In this document: positions 12,901-35,566 of the stretch, piece by piece | Layout: every line of letters begins with the position of its first letter | Position numbering within the stretch: position 1 is the first letter of the stretch | Assembly: GCA_011033025.1 (NCBI GenBank) | Contig: WFMF01000549.1 | Span: forward strand, 1 to 64,000 | Direction: 5' to 3' | Source of the DNA: Beroe forskalii | Lineage: Eukaryota; Ctenophora; Nuda; Beroida; Beroidae | Length of the DNA: 64,000 nt | The notes under the pieces: generated by a model | Told to the model about the DNA's origin: nothing | The model's database searches: none | Seen by the model: only the letters and a program-made list of their open reading frames with translations | Program-made: the position numbers and the translations under genes

Positions 12901-15900
12901 ACTGGTAAAAGGAGGGGTCTCCTGGGCAGGTGAAGGAGTAGGCAATATCCCTCCAATCAATGTAAGTAACTACGTAGAAATGATGAGAGAAAGGACACTT
13001 GAAGTACCAGTTACCATTGCCCAACAGACATCGTTCCTTGATGTAGCCCCGTACAACAACAAACGAACATTCCAACACTTCAAGGGAGTCAAAAGACTTT
13101 TTAATATCTTTGTTAATGAACCCCGTCTTGAAGCTATCGGTAAGGTAGGTTGCACGGACGATGATTGTTTGTAACCATAGTAGAACGATTTTCATGGTCT
13201 CACTTCCTAACTGTGCTTATTTAACTCACAGACGCTCGCTCAACAGTCAACAATCAAATTTTCGAAATACTTGACCATGGGTCAGAAACAAAAGAGAACG
13301 ACGTCAATTATTGTCATGTATGAGTGAAAAATAAATCGTCGAAAAAAATTCTTTACAACAGAAAATCAATAAAATATTTATGTAGAATGAAATATTTATA
13401 TAGACTAATCACACATTGACGTATTGCACGTAACTTGGTTTTCTTTCCCACGTGTGGTGTCGTGAGTCGTCACGTGAGGAGCAGAAACCACGTGACCTTG
13501 TCACAAGCCAAAACTTGAATACGCAGTTGGTACCCGCTCAGGTTTAATGTAAGATCTCAAGAAACTTTCTTCAAAAACTAAAAACCTCAGCAATTCTAAA
13601 TATGCGAAAACTCTCTAAGTCGAACGTAAGGTGAGCGGACAAAAGGTGAGACGAATCAGAAGAACCAACGTTTAGGGCGCTTGGATTTGTCCATTTTTTC
13701 CGAAATTTTCTATTTGGTGTTTTCAGCACATTTCGGCCAGAAGACAGATATGGCTCACAGAGCTTCATTTAACGTTCGGCAAGCTAAAGAATGCTACCAA
13801 TGAGTTCGTGTCGTCGAGACGAATCAGAATAACCAACTTTTAGGGCGCTTGGATTCGTCCATTTTTCCGAAAATTTCTATTTGGTTTTTTCAGCTTATTT
13901 CGGCTAGAACACTACGACACAATGAGGCGGGAAATAAATGATTATGCCTCAAAAAATCAACTTTCCCATCTTGTAGGTATTCCTAATACTGCGTTTTTTT
14001 TCTTTTGTGCTGAAATAGTGGAGCACTACAAGCTACAACGATTCACGGCATTTTCCATGCACCCCATATATCCACTTAGTAAAGTAGTAAGCTCGCCTGA
14101 CACACGGTACCCTCGTCCATATGATCTGAACAGGCATGCAGCAGATTGCAGACTGTGGACAGGTCTTGCCTGGTCTTGGACTGCTGTTTACAGCAAGTTC
14201 TGGCAGGACAAGAGGCTTGGGGCATATGCAAATGTTAAGAATTTTCGCCTGTCGCCATTTAAAGTTATGTTTGTAGTATACCCATACACCTTTATAGATG
14301 AGACATTGGATTTATAAGCGTATTTATGGGCCGTTCAAGAGTTATAGTCTACAACACAAATTTCATTGAGTTGATCAGCCCATAATAAAAGTTTAAATCG
14401 AATTACCAATCTGAAATCAGAATGCATTACAATGGTTTAGAATATCTACATCTGATCAGAGTACATCCCACAGCAGTCATTTCCCGTTGACTTTGTATGT
14501 AACTGTAAACATGATACAGTTAAATGAAGTTAAAACAGTTACACTCACACTAACAATTAATCTCATCATACCCGAACAAGGTTGAGTGATATAATGAATG
14601 ATATGATTCAATGATACAAGTCGCTGGCTAGCACCTATCTCGAATGCGAGAGAACTTTATGTCACGCGCAAAATGACATCAACGAACTTGTTATCCAAAC
14701 TTGAAATCGTAATAGTGACCGTAACATTTTTCACGCCGCGCCGCGCGCGTGAGAAAAAAGTTAACCGATGGCGTGCAAATTTTCAGCTCAATCGGTCAAG
14801 CTTTTCGATTTCGGATCTTGGGTGCCTCAGAAATGAATACCGGCATGGATCACTGTTTTGAGAGGTAAAAAATAGGGTTTTTGGATTTTACAGGAAATCA
14901 AAGGAAAACTGACGAATATCATTGGTTCAGTGGTTTCAGGTGCATAATTTATGACCAGATACACTTCTATTTGACCACCCATGAGACATATACGCCCAAT
15001 AAGGGGCGTGAAAGGCAATTTTTTAGCCGAAAAACGCAATTTTAACCCCCTTAACAGACAGAAAATGGCTGATTTCGGGATTCTAAAGTATGGTATCTCT
15101 TTCTTAGGTCGTCCATGGATGGCTTAAGTTATTAAGTTACGTTTCGTCCGATCTGAGTTGTTGCAAATTCGGCGGTATATCTACCCATCGGTTACCTTAT
15201 TAACAACGGAACCTCATTAACAACTAACACCGGCAACTTAACAGGTGTACTTAACAGGGGTACCTTATTAGCAGCGGTGTCTACATCATTAAGAACGGGA
15301 CTTGAATTAAAATATTTCAGATCTGTTTGGGAACCCGATAGCGCAGGAGGAATGGTACAGGTTGTACGTGATACACAACGTACACTCCCTCAAGTTACTG
15401 GACAGACAGAGCGTTACCTACCACGAGATATGTGCTGCCAGAAAGTAAGTTATGAATCGTAGGATGTTACCCTACGCGGCGCAACGTTCCACATTTGGAA
15501 TTGGACGCACTTTGCCCTTTCTCCATCCGGTCAGACAAAATCTTCGTCCACGTTAATTGTTTGAACAAAACAGCAACATTTTCGCTCAACTTTTCAATAT
15601 ATTTCAAGGCCCAAGGATTTGAGTATGGAAGTTTCACCCTTTTGGGATAACATTCAATGTTTTCCTTTAGATTATTCGCACCACAACTCGTTCGGATAAA
15701 AGATTCCATTAAATTCGGACGAAGGGAGTTCAACAAGCCTCACGAAAATCAGAAGTCTAAACAACCAGGTTTGTTGTACATCTTCTACTCTTTATCTCTC
15801 AATTTCTCGGACGTCTGTCGTCTGTCTACCACGGCTCTAACATCATTTAGTTTCAAATCAATAATTTCCTAAAAATTCGAATTTCGAATGATTTCTAGCT

Positions 15901-16142
15901 TTTCACCTCACTCAACTCCCCTCTCCCTCCTATTCCCTTCCCTGACCCCCTACCACTCCACAGGAAAACGAGCCCGTACATCCCCCGTCCGACCACACCC
16001 CCACTCCAAACCCGTCCTTTCCCCTCGCCGCAACACCACGCCCATGACCTTCACCATATTCGACTGGGAGACCACCGGCCGGGAATTCCTGCATTCCAAA
16101 GCCAGAACAGCTCCAGAAAAACTAACTGTTTCCATCAAGTAA
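6953..16142 (+). CDS. LRRC72: Leucine-rich repeat-containing protein 72 (LRRC72)
   Basis: Seven exons join in phase: 6953-7078, 7271-7414, 7718-7828, 8255-8339, 15321-15444, 15671-15768 and 15964-16142, giving 288 aa, close to the human protein. After a Ser/Lys-rich N-terminus come DIEKQLTRQGIRRNTDVVEL, leucine-rich repeats (LYLANSRYVEI, LHVLWLNANKI, ITELYLQQNMI, LQILMLHANQL) and an LRR cap reading LNLFGNPIAQEEWYRLYVIH followed by VHSLKLLDRQSVT. The tail has MTFTIFDWETTGREF and ends LTVSIK, matching the LRRC72 C-terminus. LRRC72 is an SDS22-like LRR protein, probably ciliary; its exact role is not established. All junctions are GT-AG. The 7-kb fourth intron hosts the antisense GPCR, and the exon-4 donor opens a 33-bp repeat array that copies the splice site. 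Confidence 0.93.
8319..8708 (+). repeat. 33-bp minisatellite carrying a splice donor (11 units)
   Basis: Unit: GTAAGTACCTAATGCTCAGC then TTGCACACCCTCA. The first unit starts exactly at the LRRC72 exon-4 donor (8340), and the last donor copy is at 8703. Each unit holds GTAAGT plus a copy of the last about 19 exon bases. At 33 bp it keeps frame: units 1-7 read SKYLxLSLHTL; unit 8 has a stop (AGTAAGTAA). Confidence 0.95.
8720..10000. other. LRRC72 intron 4, left part
   Basis: AT-rich intron sequence; no exon, repeat array or RNA gene was recognised here. Confidence 0.5.
10011..13195 (-). CDS. LDLa-repeat class A G-protein-coupled receptor
   Basis: An intronless gene of about 1,060 codons starts at 13195 with a hydrophobic leader (MKIVLLWLQTIIV). 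The ectodomain carries about nine LDL-receptor class A-like modules, for example FRCDGRVDCL, CDRICDCEDCYDEARC, LCDGTSDCADSTDE, VCDLNDDCGDSSDEDNC and KCDGEFDCLDYSDEC. Seven membrane segments follow, from VNNAMFVLALVFGIISTLCN to LFSVIILPANSIINPLLI, with NSIINPLL as the TM7 NPxxY-like motif. There are no leucine-rich repeats, so it resembles the LDLa part of GRL101/relaxin-receptor-like receptors only in outline; the ligand is unknown. The ectodomain and the 7TM region lie in two frames that meet near 11621-11628, where one extra base (AAAG for AAG) would restore ACVKECSDEG. This is either an assembly indel or a real lesion. It is nested antisense in LRRC72 intron 4. Confidence 0.85.
13449..13494. 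promoter_or_regulatory. Cluster of three CACGTG E-boxes
   Basis: CACGTG occurs at 13449-13454, 13471-13476 and 13489-13494, about 250-300 bp upstream of the GPCR start codon and in its likely promoter. CACGTG is the core bound by MYC/USF/MITF-type bHLH factors. Function is inferred from the motif only. Confidence 0.4.
13645..13915. repeat. Two direct copies of a roughly 95-bp sequence
   Basis: GAGACGAATCAGAAGAACCA with GGGCGCTTGGATTTGTCC recurs about 171 bp downstream (GAGACGAATCAGAATAACCA, GGGCGCTTGGATTCGTCC) with a few mismatches. Its nature is unknown. Confidence 0.8.
13922..14317 (+). CDS. Unrecognised 131-codon open frame
   Basis: A single open frame lies inside LRRC72 intron 4, on the LRRC72 strand. 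The N-terminal third is low quality and includes a T-run (TTTTTTTTC). The rest is Trp/Tyr-rich, with PRPYDLNRHAADCRLWTGLA and a weakly hydrophobic WTGLAWSWTAVY. I do not recognise a family. TTTGTGCTGAAATAG at about 14005-14019 looks like an acceptor, so if it is a gene the true exon may start there. It could equally be a chance frame. Confidence 0.2.
   Translation: MRREINDYASKNQLSHLVGIPNTAFFFFCAEIVEHYKLQRFTAFSMHPIYPLSKVVSSPDTRYPRPYDLNRHAADCRLWTGLAWSWTAVYSKFWQDKRLGAYANVKNFRLSPFKVMFVVYPYTFIDETLDL
15180..15300. repeat. Degenerate short repeats TTAACARSGGTAC
   Basis: Imperfect modules such as ACCTTATTAACAACGGAACC, ACCTCATTAACAACTAAC, CTTAACAGGTGTA and CTTAACAGGGGTACC lie just upstream of LRRC72 exon 5. 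Confidence 0.5.
15459..15510 (+). repeat. Dispersed repeat, related to 37798-37853
   Basis: GTAGGATGTTACCCTACGCG with GCAACGTTCCACATTTGG is present in inverted orientation near 37.8 kb. It sits just after the LRRC72 exon-5 donor. Confidence 0.7.
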
Positions 16143-16149
16143 TACTTAT

Positions 16150-17900
16150 TTAAAATGTTTCAGCATTATTAAGGCTGCACACATAAGGTAAGATTCTGGA
16201 ATTGACGTTTGTATTACGTATTACCACATGACCGGCCACTTTACGACGTCAAACCGCCTATTTTCCTTGTTTTGCAGCCTTTATTATTGCTTTTGTGTTT
16301 GTGAATCAGTTAAACCCAAGTTTCCTGCCACCAGTGGTTCGTCTCATGGGAACTTGAATTATTGTTCTACTATTTAGATAATGTTAGACGGGTACGTGAC
16401 GCCGGCAGAGATTTGAAATTTGTGATGGTAACACGAGCCATTTCTGAGTGCTAAACTTTAAAACAGTGAGATTTTATCGAGCCGACTGCTTTCCCAAAAA
16501 TCCTGGAATCGAATGACAAGGAAGCAAGTCTTAAATTTTCTTTTCTAGGTTTTTCTTTTCTATCAGTCACAGCTAGCTTGAAACCCCTAAATTTTATCGA
16601 CCAGATAAGGGTTATTTATTAATTAAGATATAGGTTTAGAGGTTTTGTTCTTTTCGCTACCTTATTGCCCTCACCGATTATCGCTGGAAGTCGAAATTGA
16701 ATGTCTAATTTTGATTTAGGCTTCTTTGACAGTTGAACAAGTTGAATGATAATATGATGATGTAGGGTTTGTGGTTATAATTATCCATATTGAATGGATT
16801 GCAATTATATATAGAGTCAACAAATTTCAGGAAATTAAATAATTATTTTTGATTTTACATTAAATTTTTATTCTATTCGATTTTATAATTGTTTGTGTGA
16901 TGCTCTTTACTAAATATTTTATGTTGAAAGATTATTGTAAATAGTATACATATTATATCCAATTCACATCTACACGACATTTAATTACTGGAATACAGTT
17001 GGGACTTATTTCAGCTTTCTAGATCAATAGATTTGCAAGAAAAGAATGGCAGGCTTTCTCTACTTTTTAATTCATGTGCAACTCTTCAGCGAATCAGTGC
17101 TGCTGCAATAGTATGATCTGCAATTTCTTCAATCTTCATTATCGGACACATATTTTCATATCTCATATGCCAACTTCCCAGTCTCCAAATTCCGCAGAAA
17201 GATTTCAATCCTGGTCATTAGATGATGCATTGTGCAGATTAAGTCAGAGAAGAGCAGAACTTACTTACTTAGATCTTTAAAAGCGAAAGCTTATAGCAAG
17301 TTGTGTGATGTGTGTACATGTGCAATTACTCTGCTTTTCAAAACTGTGCTTGAGATCTTTGCTGTGCGTACGTAATTCTCTGTACAACCTACTGGGGACT
17401 GGTACATATTCTGTTGACGCTGAGTTACTGCGTTTTTGCCTGATATATGTACTGAGTTAGTAATTTCTATGGTTTTGACATCATAAGATGGTATAATATT
17501 GTTTCTAGCTCAGGCCATCTGTTACAAGTCCTCTGTTGATTAAACAATGCTCCTCTGGCCCTCGGTACTGTAGTTTACCTCAACAGTTCGATGAGGTGCT
17601 CCCTTTTTAATAGAATGTTTTGCTGTACCATAGCCACTCGCTCCTTTATCCCTCAGCAACGCCATTAATTTCCTACTTTGATCTCTGATCATGACGTCAT
17701 CTCAACTGCATATAAACCAATAGCCGAGTTATTATTCCTTATCGGGAAATGCCCATGAATGAGTTCTCATTGTGTGGAGCTCTATTAACTTATTTACTAT
17801 TGCTGTGCCTTCTACGCGTTTGTTCTTGCTGTGTTTTTCAGAGGTAAAGGTTATTCTTCCCTTGCCCTGAACCGATTCCATCACCTCAAATTCCACGTAC
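16150..17900. other. Intergenic DNA between LRRC72 and the hydrolase
   Basis: No gene was seen. TACGACGTCAAACCGCCTAT at about 16242 and ATGACGTCAT at 17691-17700 are members of the TGACGTCA-dyad family described below. Confidence 0.4.
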
Positions 17901-18023
17901 GATTGGAATTGGATACAAAACATTTGGTTTTTCTGTATGTATTTTTTGATTCAACGCGATGTCATTTCTCCCTCTACTTTATTAAACCTGTACTTACTAA
18001 TTACATCTGTTCAATTAGGTCCC

Positions 18024-20718
18024 ATGGCAAGTGATACCAACGCAGGTGATACCATGACCGGCGATACCATGACTGGTGATACCACAGCTATCGGTGATAC
18101 CACAACTGCCGGTGATACCACAGCTACCGGCAATATCACAGCTATCGGTGATACCACAGCTACCGGTGATACTACAGCTACCGGCAATACCTCTGCTGCT
18201 GAAGATTCGAAGAAGAACATTAAGTTCGTCCTTCAGCCCTCCAGTAAGGCTCGTACGCTACTCCTTACTATGTTACCTGCTGTATCTTGGCAGGCAGGGG
18301 TTAACGACATGCACTGGCAGCTAAAATTGTGGTCCTCAAATTGAGGGCCACCATACGTGACCCTGAATATATATCCTTGATGGTCTTTTGATTTTTATAA
18401 TGCTGTACACTGTACAGTGTCGGTTAAAACCTCCTGCCTCGTCACTTTTTCAGTTTTCATCAGTTTTCATCAGTATCCACTGTATCTGTTGGTTCAAATT
18501 TTTTGTTTAATCATATATTGTTCAATCAATTTCATTTTTTCTTTACGTCAAGTTAAATTCTTTATTCGCTAGAAAGATGTTCTGGTTTCAGGTACGGAGT
18601 AGCTAATACCCCCCTCACTCTTCAGAAGTTACTGCAGACTACTGAGGTAGACGGACTCCCAGGACGCCAGGAGACAGGGACCCTCCTCTTTACCAGACAG
18701 TGGCCTGTACCAAACCCTCGTGCACAGATCTATATTCTCCACGGCTACGCGGAGCATTGCGAAAGGTAATAAGAAGTCCTAATGGTGAAAACGTCTGGTA
18801 GTTTTACCTGCTGCCACCTTTTAAAGCTTTAAGAACCCCCAACATCCGCCTTTTGCTCTTCAATAGCTCCCCGTTTAATACTTGCCACTTGGTGCATGAA
18901 AATATTGTATTGGATGAATGTTCATTATCATATCCTCAAATCGTATCATCATATCAAAGGTACTTTGATTTTACACTTCAATCATCGATATTTGTATGGA
19001 ATTTTAGACCTGATATTATTTCTGAGATACTGAAACAGTTTCCCTCCCTAGGTACGAGAGGTTCTGTGAGCTGCTCAATAACCACGGCTTCTCAGTCGCA
19101 ACACATGACCACATAGGTAAAACAAACGATGTTATTCATGCAAATCTGTATCATTGAATGAAGTGATTTCATGAGCCTTTTCTTCTAAGAATTTTTAAAA
19201 TGCCTTTATGGCATTTTAAATGCCTTTTTGAGTGCGAATTTCTTGGGCAATGTTTAATTCTACATCATTTCTACCTCCATAGGTCATGGACAAAGCCAGG
19301 GCTACAGATTTCACGTTGACCACTTCGACACGTACACGCGTGACGCGTTAGAGTTGATGAAGGAGCAGCGTGAGGTGGCGCGTGACATCCCCTTCCTGGT
19401 GTTTGGTCACAGTATGGGCGGACTGGTGGCAACGCTGTGTATGTTGGAGGAGCCTGAGGTCTTCACAGCGGGAATCCTCAGTTCTCCTTGTCTTATGGTA
19501 AGTACTTTAGTCATTACTAATACTAATACTTGTGGTATGTTCTTAGGGGCTAATATGGTTTCAGTGCTTTGACTGGGGCATAAGAATGGTCAAACCAAAA
19601 TGCGAGAATAGCTCCAATTCCAAGAACCGAATGGCCTTTCGTTGTCGAGACTCGACAACGATGATTATTTGATTAACAACAGCACAACCTTTGCTTCATT
19701 GCCACTGCCACTGCCAGACGTTGTCTGTCTGGCATTTTCTTCATACTATTACTAGTACTTACATGTTGCATCAATTATTCAATGAGTAATCAGTAATCAG
19801 TTTACCACAAGGAAATGTTTTCTAGGTTCATAGCAAGTATAACACTCCGTCCCTGAGGGCTGTTGCTCAAGTGCTGTCTTGGATTGCTCCACGTTTTTAC
19901 ATTCCAAGCCGAGCCCTTGCCTTGGATCCTGTTGATGTGATAGCCGACGAAACAGAAAGGTTTTAAATTAGAATTTAGAAGCCCATTATTAGGGTTTTTT
20001 CGTCTTTGAGGGGCTCTGCCCCAGACCCGGCCGTGGGTCCATCAATTTGTTTTCCACCTTCCCCAGCCCCTCTAAACCCAACCCGCTATTTAAATTTTAT
20101 GCAAAATGGCCATTTTATGCCAGTTCACAATTTCACACCCACAGAGATGCCTACGAGTCAGACCCTCTGATCTGGCGCTACAACAGTAAGCCTGGCTTGA
20201 CGGTAGCCATGTTCGACGCAATACAGAGAGTCCATGCCAACTTATCTCAACTCAAAGTCCGGTGTCTGGTGCAGCACGGGACTGCAGATTTGGTGAGTTT
20301 CAAACTGTTTATTTGTAACAATTCATTTTCTTAACAATAATTGCTGAATTTGAATTTCCATGCCTGGAAAGTGGAAATACGTTCTTGGCAGCCATTCTAA
20401 AGTGAGCTGCTGGCTAGACTGAAAGTTTGAAAATTTCGATTTCAAGATTCCAGGCTGCCAGAGCCCAGAAATTTTTATTTACGTTTAATATTGCTACTAT
20501 CTTGGCGTAATTATTCAATGTCAATTTCAGAACACTATATCAGTATTTAATTGCAGGTATGTGACCCTGCTGGAGTGGAGCCGTTCCGTTTCCTGAGTCA
20601 CGTGGCAGAGCTCAAACTTTATGAAGGAGCACGCCACGCCCTTCTGCTGGACACCCCAGAAATAAAGGAAAGAGTGATTGATGACCTCATACACTTTATC
20701 AATGAGACAGTGAAATAG
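18024..20718 (+). CDS. Monoacylglycerol lipase-like alpha/beta hydrolase
   Basis: Seven exons fit in phase: 18024-18243, 18573-18765, 19052-19116, 19283-19497, 19826-19959, 20145-20292 and 20557-20718 (378 aa). Exons 2-7 give a full serine-hydrolase fold: oxyanion-side HGYAEHCERY, nucleophile elbow FGHSMGG, ALDPVDVIADETERDAYESD, the acid region VRCLVQHGTADLVCDPAG and catalytic His in GARHALLLDTPE. This matches the monoglyceride lipase/lysophospholipase family, which hydrolyses monoacylglycerols to fatty acid and glycerol. Exon 1 encodes a low-complexity N-terminus of repeated GDTTAT/GDTTAI units (18-bp coding repeat, 18042-18190). Its link to exon 2 uses the acceptor TTCGCTAG at 18572. The stronger-looking TTTCAG at 18591 would give a stop, so the 5' structure is the least certain part. 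The exon-5 donor (GTTTTA) is weak. Confidence 0.85.
18042..18195 (+). repeat. Coding 18-bp repeat
   Basis: Tandem units of GGTGATACCACAGCTACC and variants encode GDTTAT. They lie in the first exon of the hydrolase, just after the acceptor at about 18019. Confidence 0.85.
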
Positions 20719-20803
20719 CTTATCTTAAACCCGCTCATGGATGATCCATTGCAATTGCAAACAGCTGGATTCAGAATTCATCAATTTAATCAAGATACCA
20801 TAG

Positions 20804-20970
20804 TTAGGCGATGTCGCGACCTCGTGAAATGAGAATCATTCTGAAATTTCCGATCGCGCGGCGCCATTTATGTACGTTGATATGCTGTTAAATCGGTATC
20901 ACGCACGTACAAATGGCGGTTTTGTGGAAACTTCAGACAACGATCTCAGAGGTGGCGACACCTCAGTTAT
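20804..20970. mobile_element. MITE family B, copy 1
   Basis: Inverted arms: GATGTCGCGACCTCGTGAAA with GAGAATCATTCTGAAATTTC on the left, and their partners GAAACTTCAGACAACGATCT and CAGAGGTGGCGACACCTCAG on the right. Related copies lie at 38545-38692 and 54448-54592. No coding capacity. Confidence 0.75.
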
Positions 20971-21679
20971 ATATCTTGTGCTCCATCGTAAATTAAACTA
21001 TCGTGATGGAATTGAAACACAAGGTTTTCTTTTTTTGAAATATTGGAAATTTCTTTGATTTAATTTTTGTTTTGTTATGTGACTGTGTGATCGAAAATGG
21101 ATTGAATAGTTTTAAATTCGATCAAATTTTACGATTTTAAATCTTAATATTTTACAGCTTAGATGTGCTCGGCTCATAGTTGGAAAGCAATACGTCGAGA
21201 AGTAGGTCAACAAAAGGACTGGGCAAAAAATATTCGAGGCTCATATTATACTCCAAGTTAAAATAATTGATCCCGACGGAAAACTATCAGTATCTAAGTC
21301 CCAACAGGGGCTATGGGACATCAACATATTATGGTGATGAATTTTTTTTTTTTTTTTTTTTTATTTTTTCATTTTTAAATAATAGTTTAAATTTTATCTA
21401 GTGAAGCGTCAAACAATCTAGAATTTTAAGTTCAGAGTTGAGGCCTACTTTTCGACAGCTAAGTATAACTGAAAATTATATTCTGTAATCCAATAATCTG
21501 TTCTAAATTTTCATTTTTTAAAATCAATATACGGCGTTTAAATTTTTAATTTGGAATCTAAAAATCTAACATCAATTTTCAAGTTCAGATTTCATTGACA
21601 ATTATTTGCAAGTCAAAATTATTGATACCATTAACAATACGCGTTGAGTCTCCTAACCTAAACCAGCGAAATGGTTCGC

Positions 21680-21776
21680 ACGACCTATTTTGCGCGCGAG
21701 CAAGCGCGCGTGTATACTGTATTATCTCAATCTGGTTGGAAGAACAGTAACACGCGCGCTTTTGCGCGCAAAACAG
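21680..21776. mobile_element. GC-rich palindromic element
   Basis: The left arm ACCTATTTTGCGCGCGAGCA and the right arm GCTTTTGCGCGCAAAACAGG form a foldback of about 90 bp with ACACGCGCGC arms. It is a MITE-like element without coding capacity. Confidence 0.6.
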
Positions 21777-22514
21777 GTCCTACGTCAACGTGCGCGGCTT
21801 TTTAATTTGCTGCGTAATAATAATATCGTCCACGTGAGGCTGTTATAAGTATTACGGCTGTTAGTGTTTATAGACAGAATTACGCAGCGCATGAGAAAGC
21901 CGCACGTAGGAGTTCGTCATTGGACATGTCTCACTTCCTGTAAACGACCAGGAACACCATACACCTGACCAATTGTTTTGAAGACCAATTCACAAAAACA
22001 GTTGTACGAGGAAGTTTATAAAATATAATTCACATCAAAATACATGTAAAACAGCTCACACGGGGCAAAATCCACTAAATCTCATTCTTCACATTAATAA
22101 GCAAACTATGCGCCCAATCACGAGATCAAGATTTTGCTTTAAAGAGACGTTAAGTTTAAATCAAATCAAATCACTAAGTTTGGAAGACGTAGGAGTAAAT
22201 ATACATACATATAAAGTTTAAATTATGTGATTATATGTTTCACGAGAAATGGATACTGCTTAATTCAAATCCTCCTATTCTGGAAAGAACTCTAGTATTA
22301 AACTAGGAAAACTAGTAGCACTATAATCTTAAGATTCTTGATTATAATTCAACTTGCCTGTGAAAGTCTACAGATGTTTTCCACAGTCAAAAGGCATGAA
22401 TATCTCTCGATCTCAAAATGTCATGATTTATTTTCCACGATATACGATTAAAAAAACGAAAATACAATCATCTATTAATTCCCTCTAACGTCTCCGCGAT
22501 TCATACAAATCGTT

Positions 22515-22652
22515 AACCGATAGGCTACGTTTCAGTTTACTCTCAGCACAGTGAGGTTTGACCAATGAGAGCACAGGATTCGTGAGATACTGCGCCCCGA
22601 TTGGTCAAGCCACAGCGTGTAGTGGGTAAACTAGTACGCCATCGCCTATAAA
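22515..22652. mobile_element. Palindromic element with paired CCAAT boxes
   Basis: CAGTTTACTCTCAGCACAGT followed by TTTGACCAAT is mirrored by ATTGGTCAAGCCACAGCGTG and GTAGTGGGTAAACTAG. This is an imperfect inverted repeat of about 135 bp, probably a MITE. The convergent CCAAT/ATTGG boxes and TATAAATT at about 22648 mimic a promoter. Confidence 0.5.
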
Positions 22653-23040
22653 TTATTGCTATAACACTACAAAACTCCACTCAAGGGCAAAGAAGAGATA
22701 CAGATTGTACTCATTTCTAAAGAAAATTACATTGACCACCTCAAATCCGATGGCAACAGAACTGCTATACCCCAGCACCAAGCTCAACCAGGCCTTTTCA
22801 CAAAGCTATATATCAACTGTCTAAAATTGGTTTCCCAACGAGAATGAAATGCTTGTTCCTTCAATCATGAAATAATAAAATCTCATAAGGCTTTTCCTAA
22901 TAAACAGAATACCCAATTCACCATCGTTTGACCGAATGAGCCCGAATCTTACTCTAGCACTGATAATGAGTTGACTGGAACACAGTGACTTTAACAATTG
23001 GAATGAAATTGCTCGGTACACTGATAATTTTACAGAAAAT

Positions 23041-23442
23041 TACCGAAAAGCCCAGTGTACTCGAAGTCGACCCAGATGAGCAATCAATTGCACAGGAAAA
23101 CCTATATAAAATTCAATACAAAAAGTGAATGAAGAATATACACCATACAGCTACCGTGTCAGCATTAAATATATTGACTAATCTGTGTTCAACAAATTCC
23201 ACTCAGCAACACCGAATACGTACCACTATAATTGCAGATATAGGGTCCCAGGGTTTTAGTAAATATATATTCATATATAATCATGGCAGATAACAGTAGT
23301 TGTCTCTCTTTGTCATCATTACGTAATTTCCAAATCATGGCTGGATGATCTGGCGCCGCTCCTCTCGTTGGATTAAAAACTAAAAGCTCTGCCGGAGACA
23401 TGCAGTGTTTCATTGGTCCGTGTTAAGTGTGGGTGGTGGGCG
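23041..23442 (-). other. Probable ARF6 3' UTR and flank
   Basis: This is the stretch immediately downstream of the ARF6 stop codon (23443-23445) on the minus strand. It has no further coding signal; short open frames here are not supported. Confidence 0.4.
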
Positions 23443-34867
<11,425 letters not shown>

Positions 34868-35566
34868 TCAATAGGAAAATCTGAGATGAGTTGATAATAA
34901 AATTAATTTCCATAAGTTCAAAAATGGCTTGATAGATATAAATGGTCAGCAATTACTCCATCATAAACAGTCAATAAAGCATCTTTAAAATATTACCTGA
35001 TTTATTTCACCGAATGTTGTTCACCATCAATGTACTTCATCATGCATGTCAGCTCTCAAAAGTAGAAGAGTTACTGTATCATAGGAGGGTTGAATTATAG
35101 TATATCACAAAACAGATTGGGAATTTTAGCTAAGGATGATGGTCAATCATCTTCAGTTGTATCTACCTCATCATTTTGCAGAACATGATTGCCTATTGGT
35201 AGAAAAATACTACCATGCTATTTGAAGATCAATTACATCTATATTATGAAGAATAAATAGTATTTCCACATAGATAAAATATTTAAAATGCTTATGAACA
35301 TGTCTGAATCACATATAACAACAAATATAACAAGATATCAGGACCAAAGCATGGCAGTCCAACATATTACATGAAGAGTCATAAATTATAAATAGTTTCT
35401 GATTTACAAACTTTAATACATCCCACAATATAGTTTATATATTTATATACATTAAAAAGTTAAAATGATGTGGACTGAACAATACTTATACCCCCACTAA
35501 CTTGTGGCATGGCTCCAAAGTATATAGTGCCTATGTACCTTATTATGGTTAAGTTTAAATATTTAC

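Noticed and set aside
22515-22660. Promoter with CCAAT and TATA boxes
   Set aside because: The boxes are mirrored arms of a palindromic element and no gene starts downstream on either strand.
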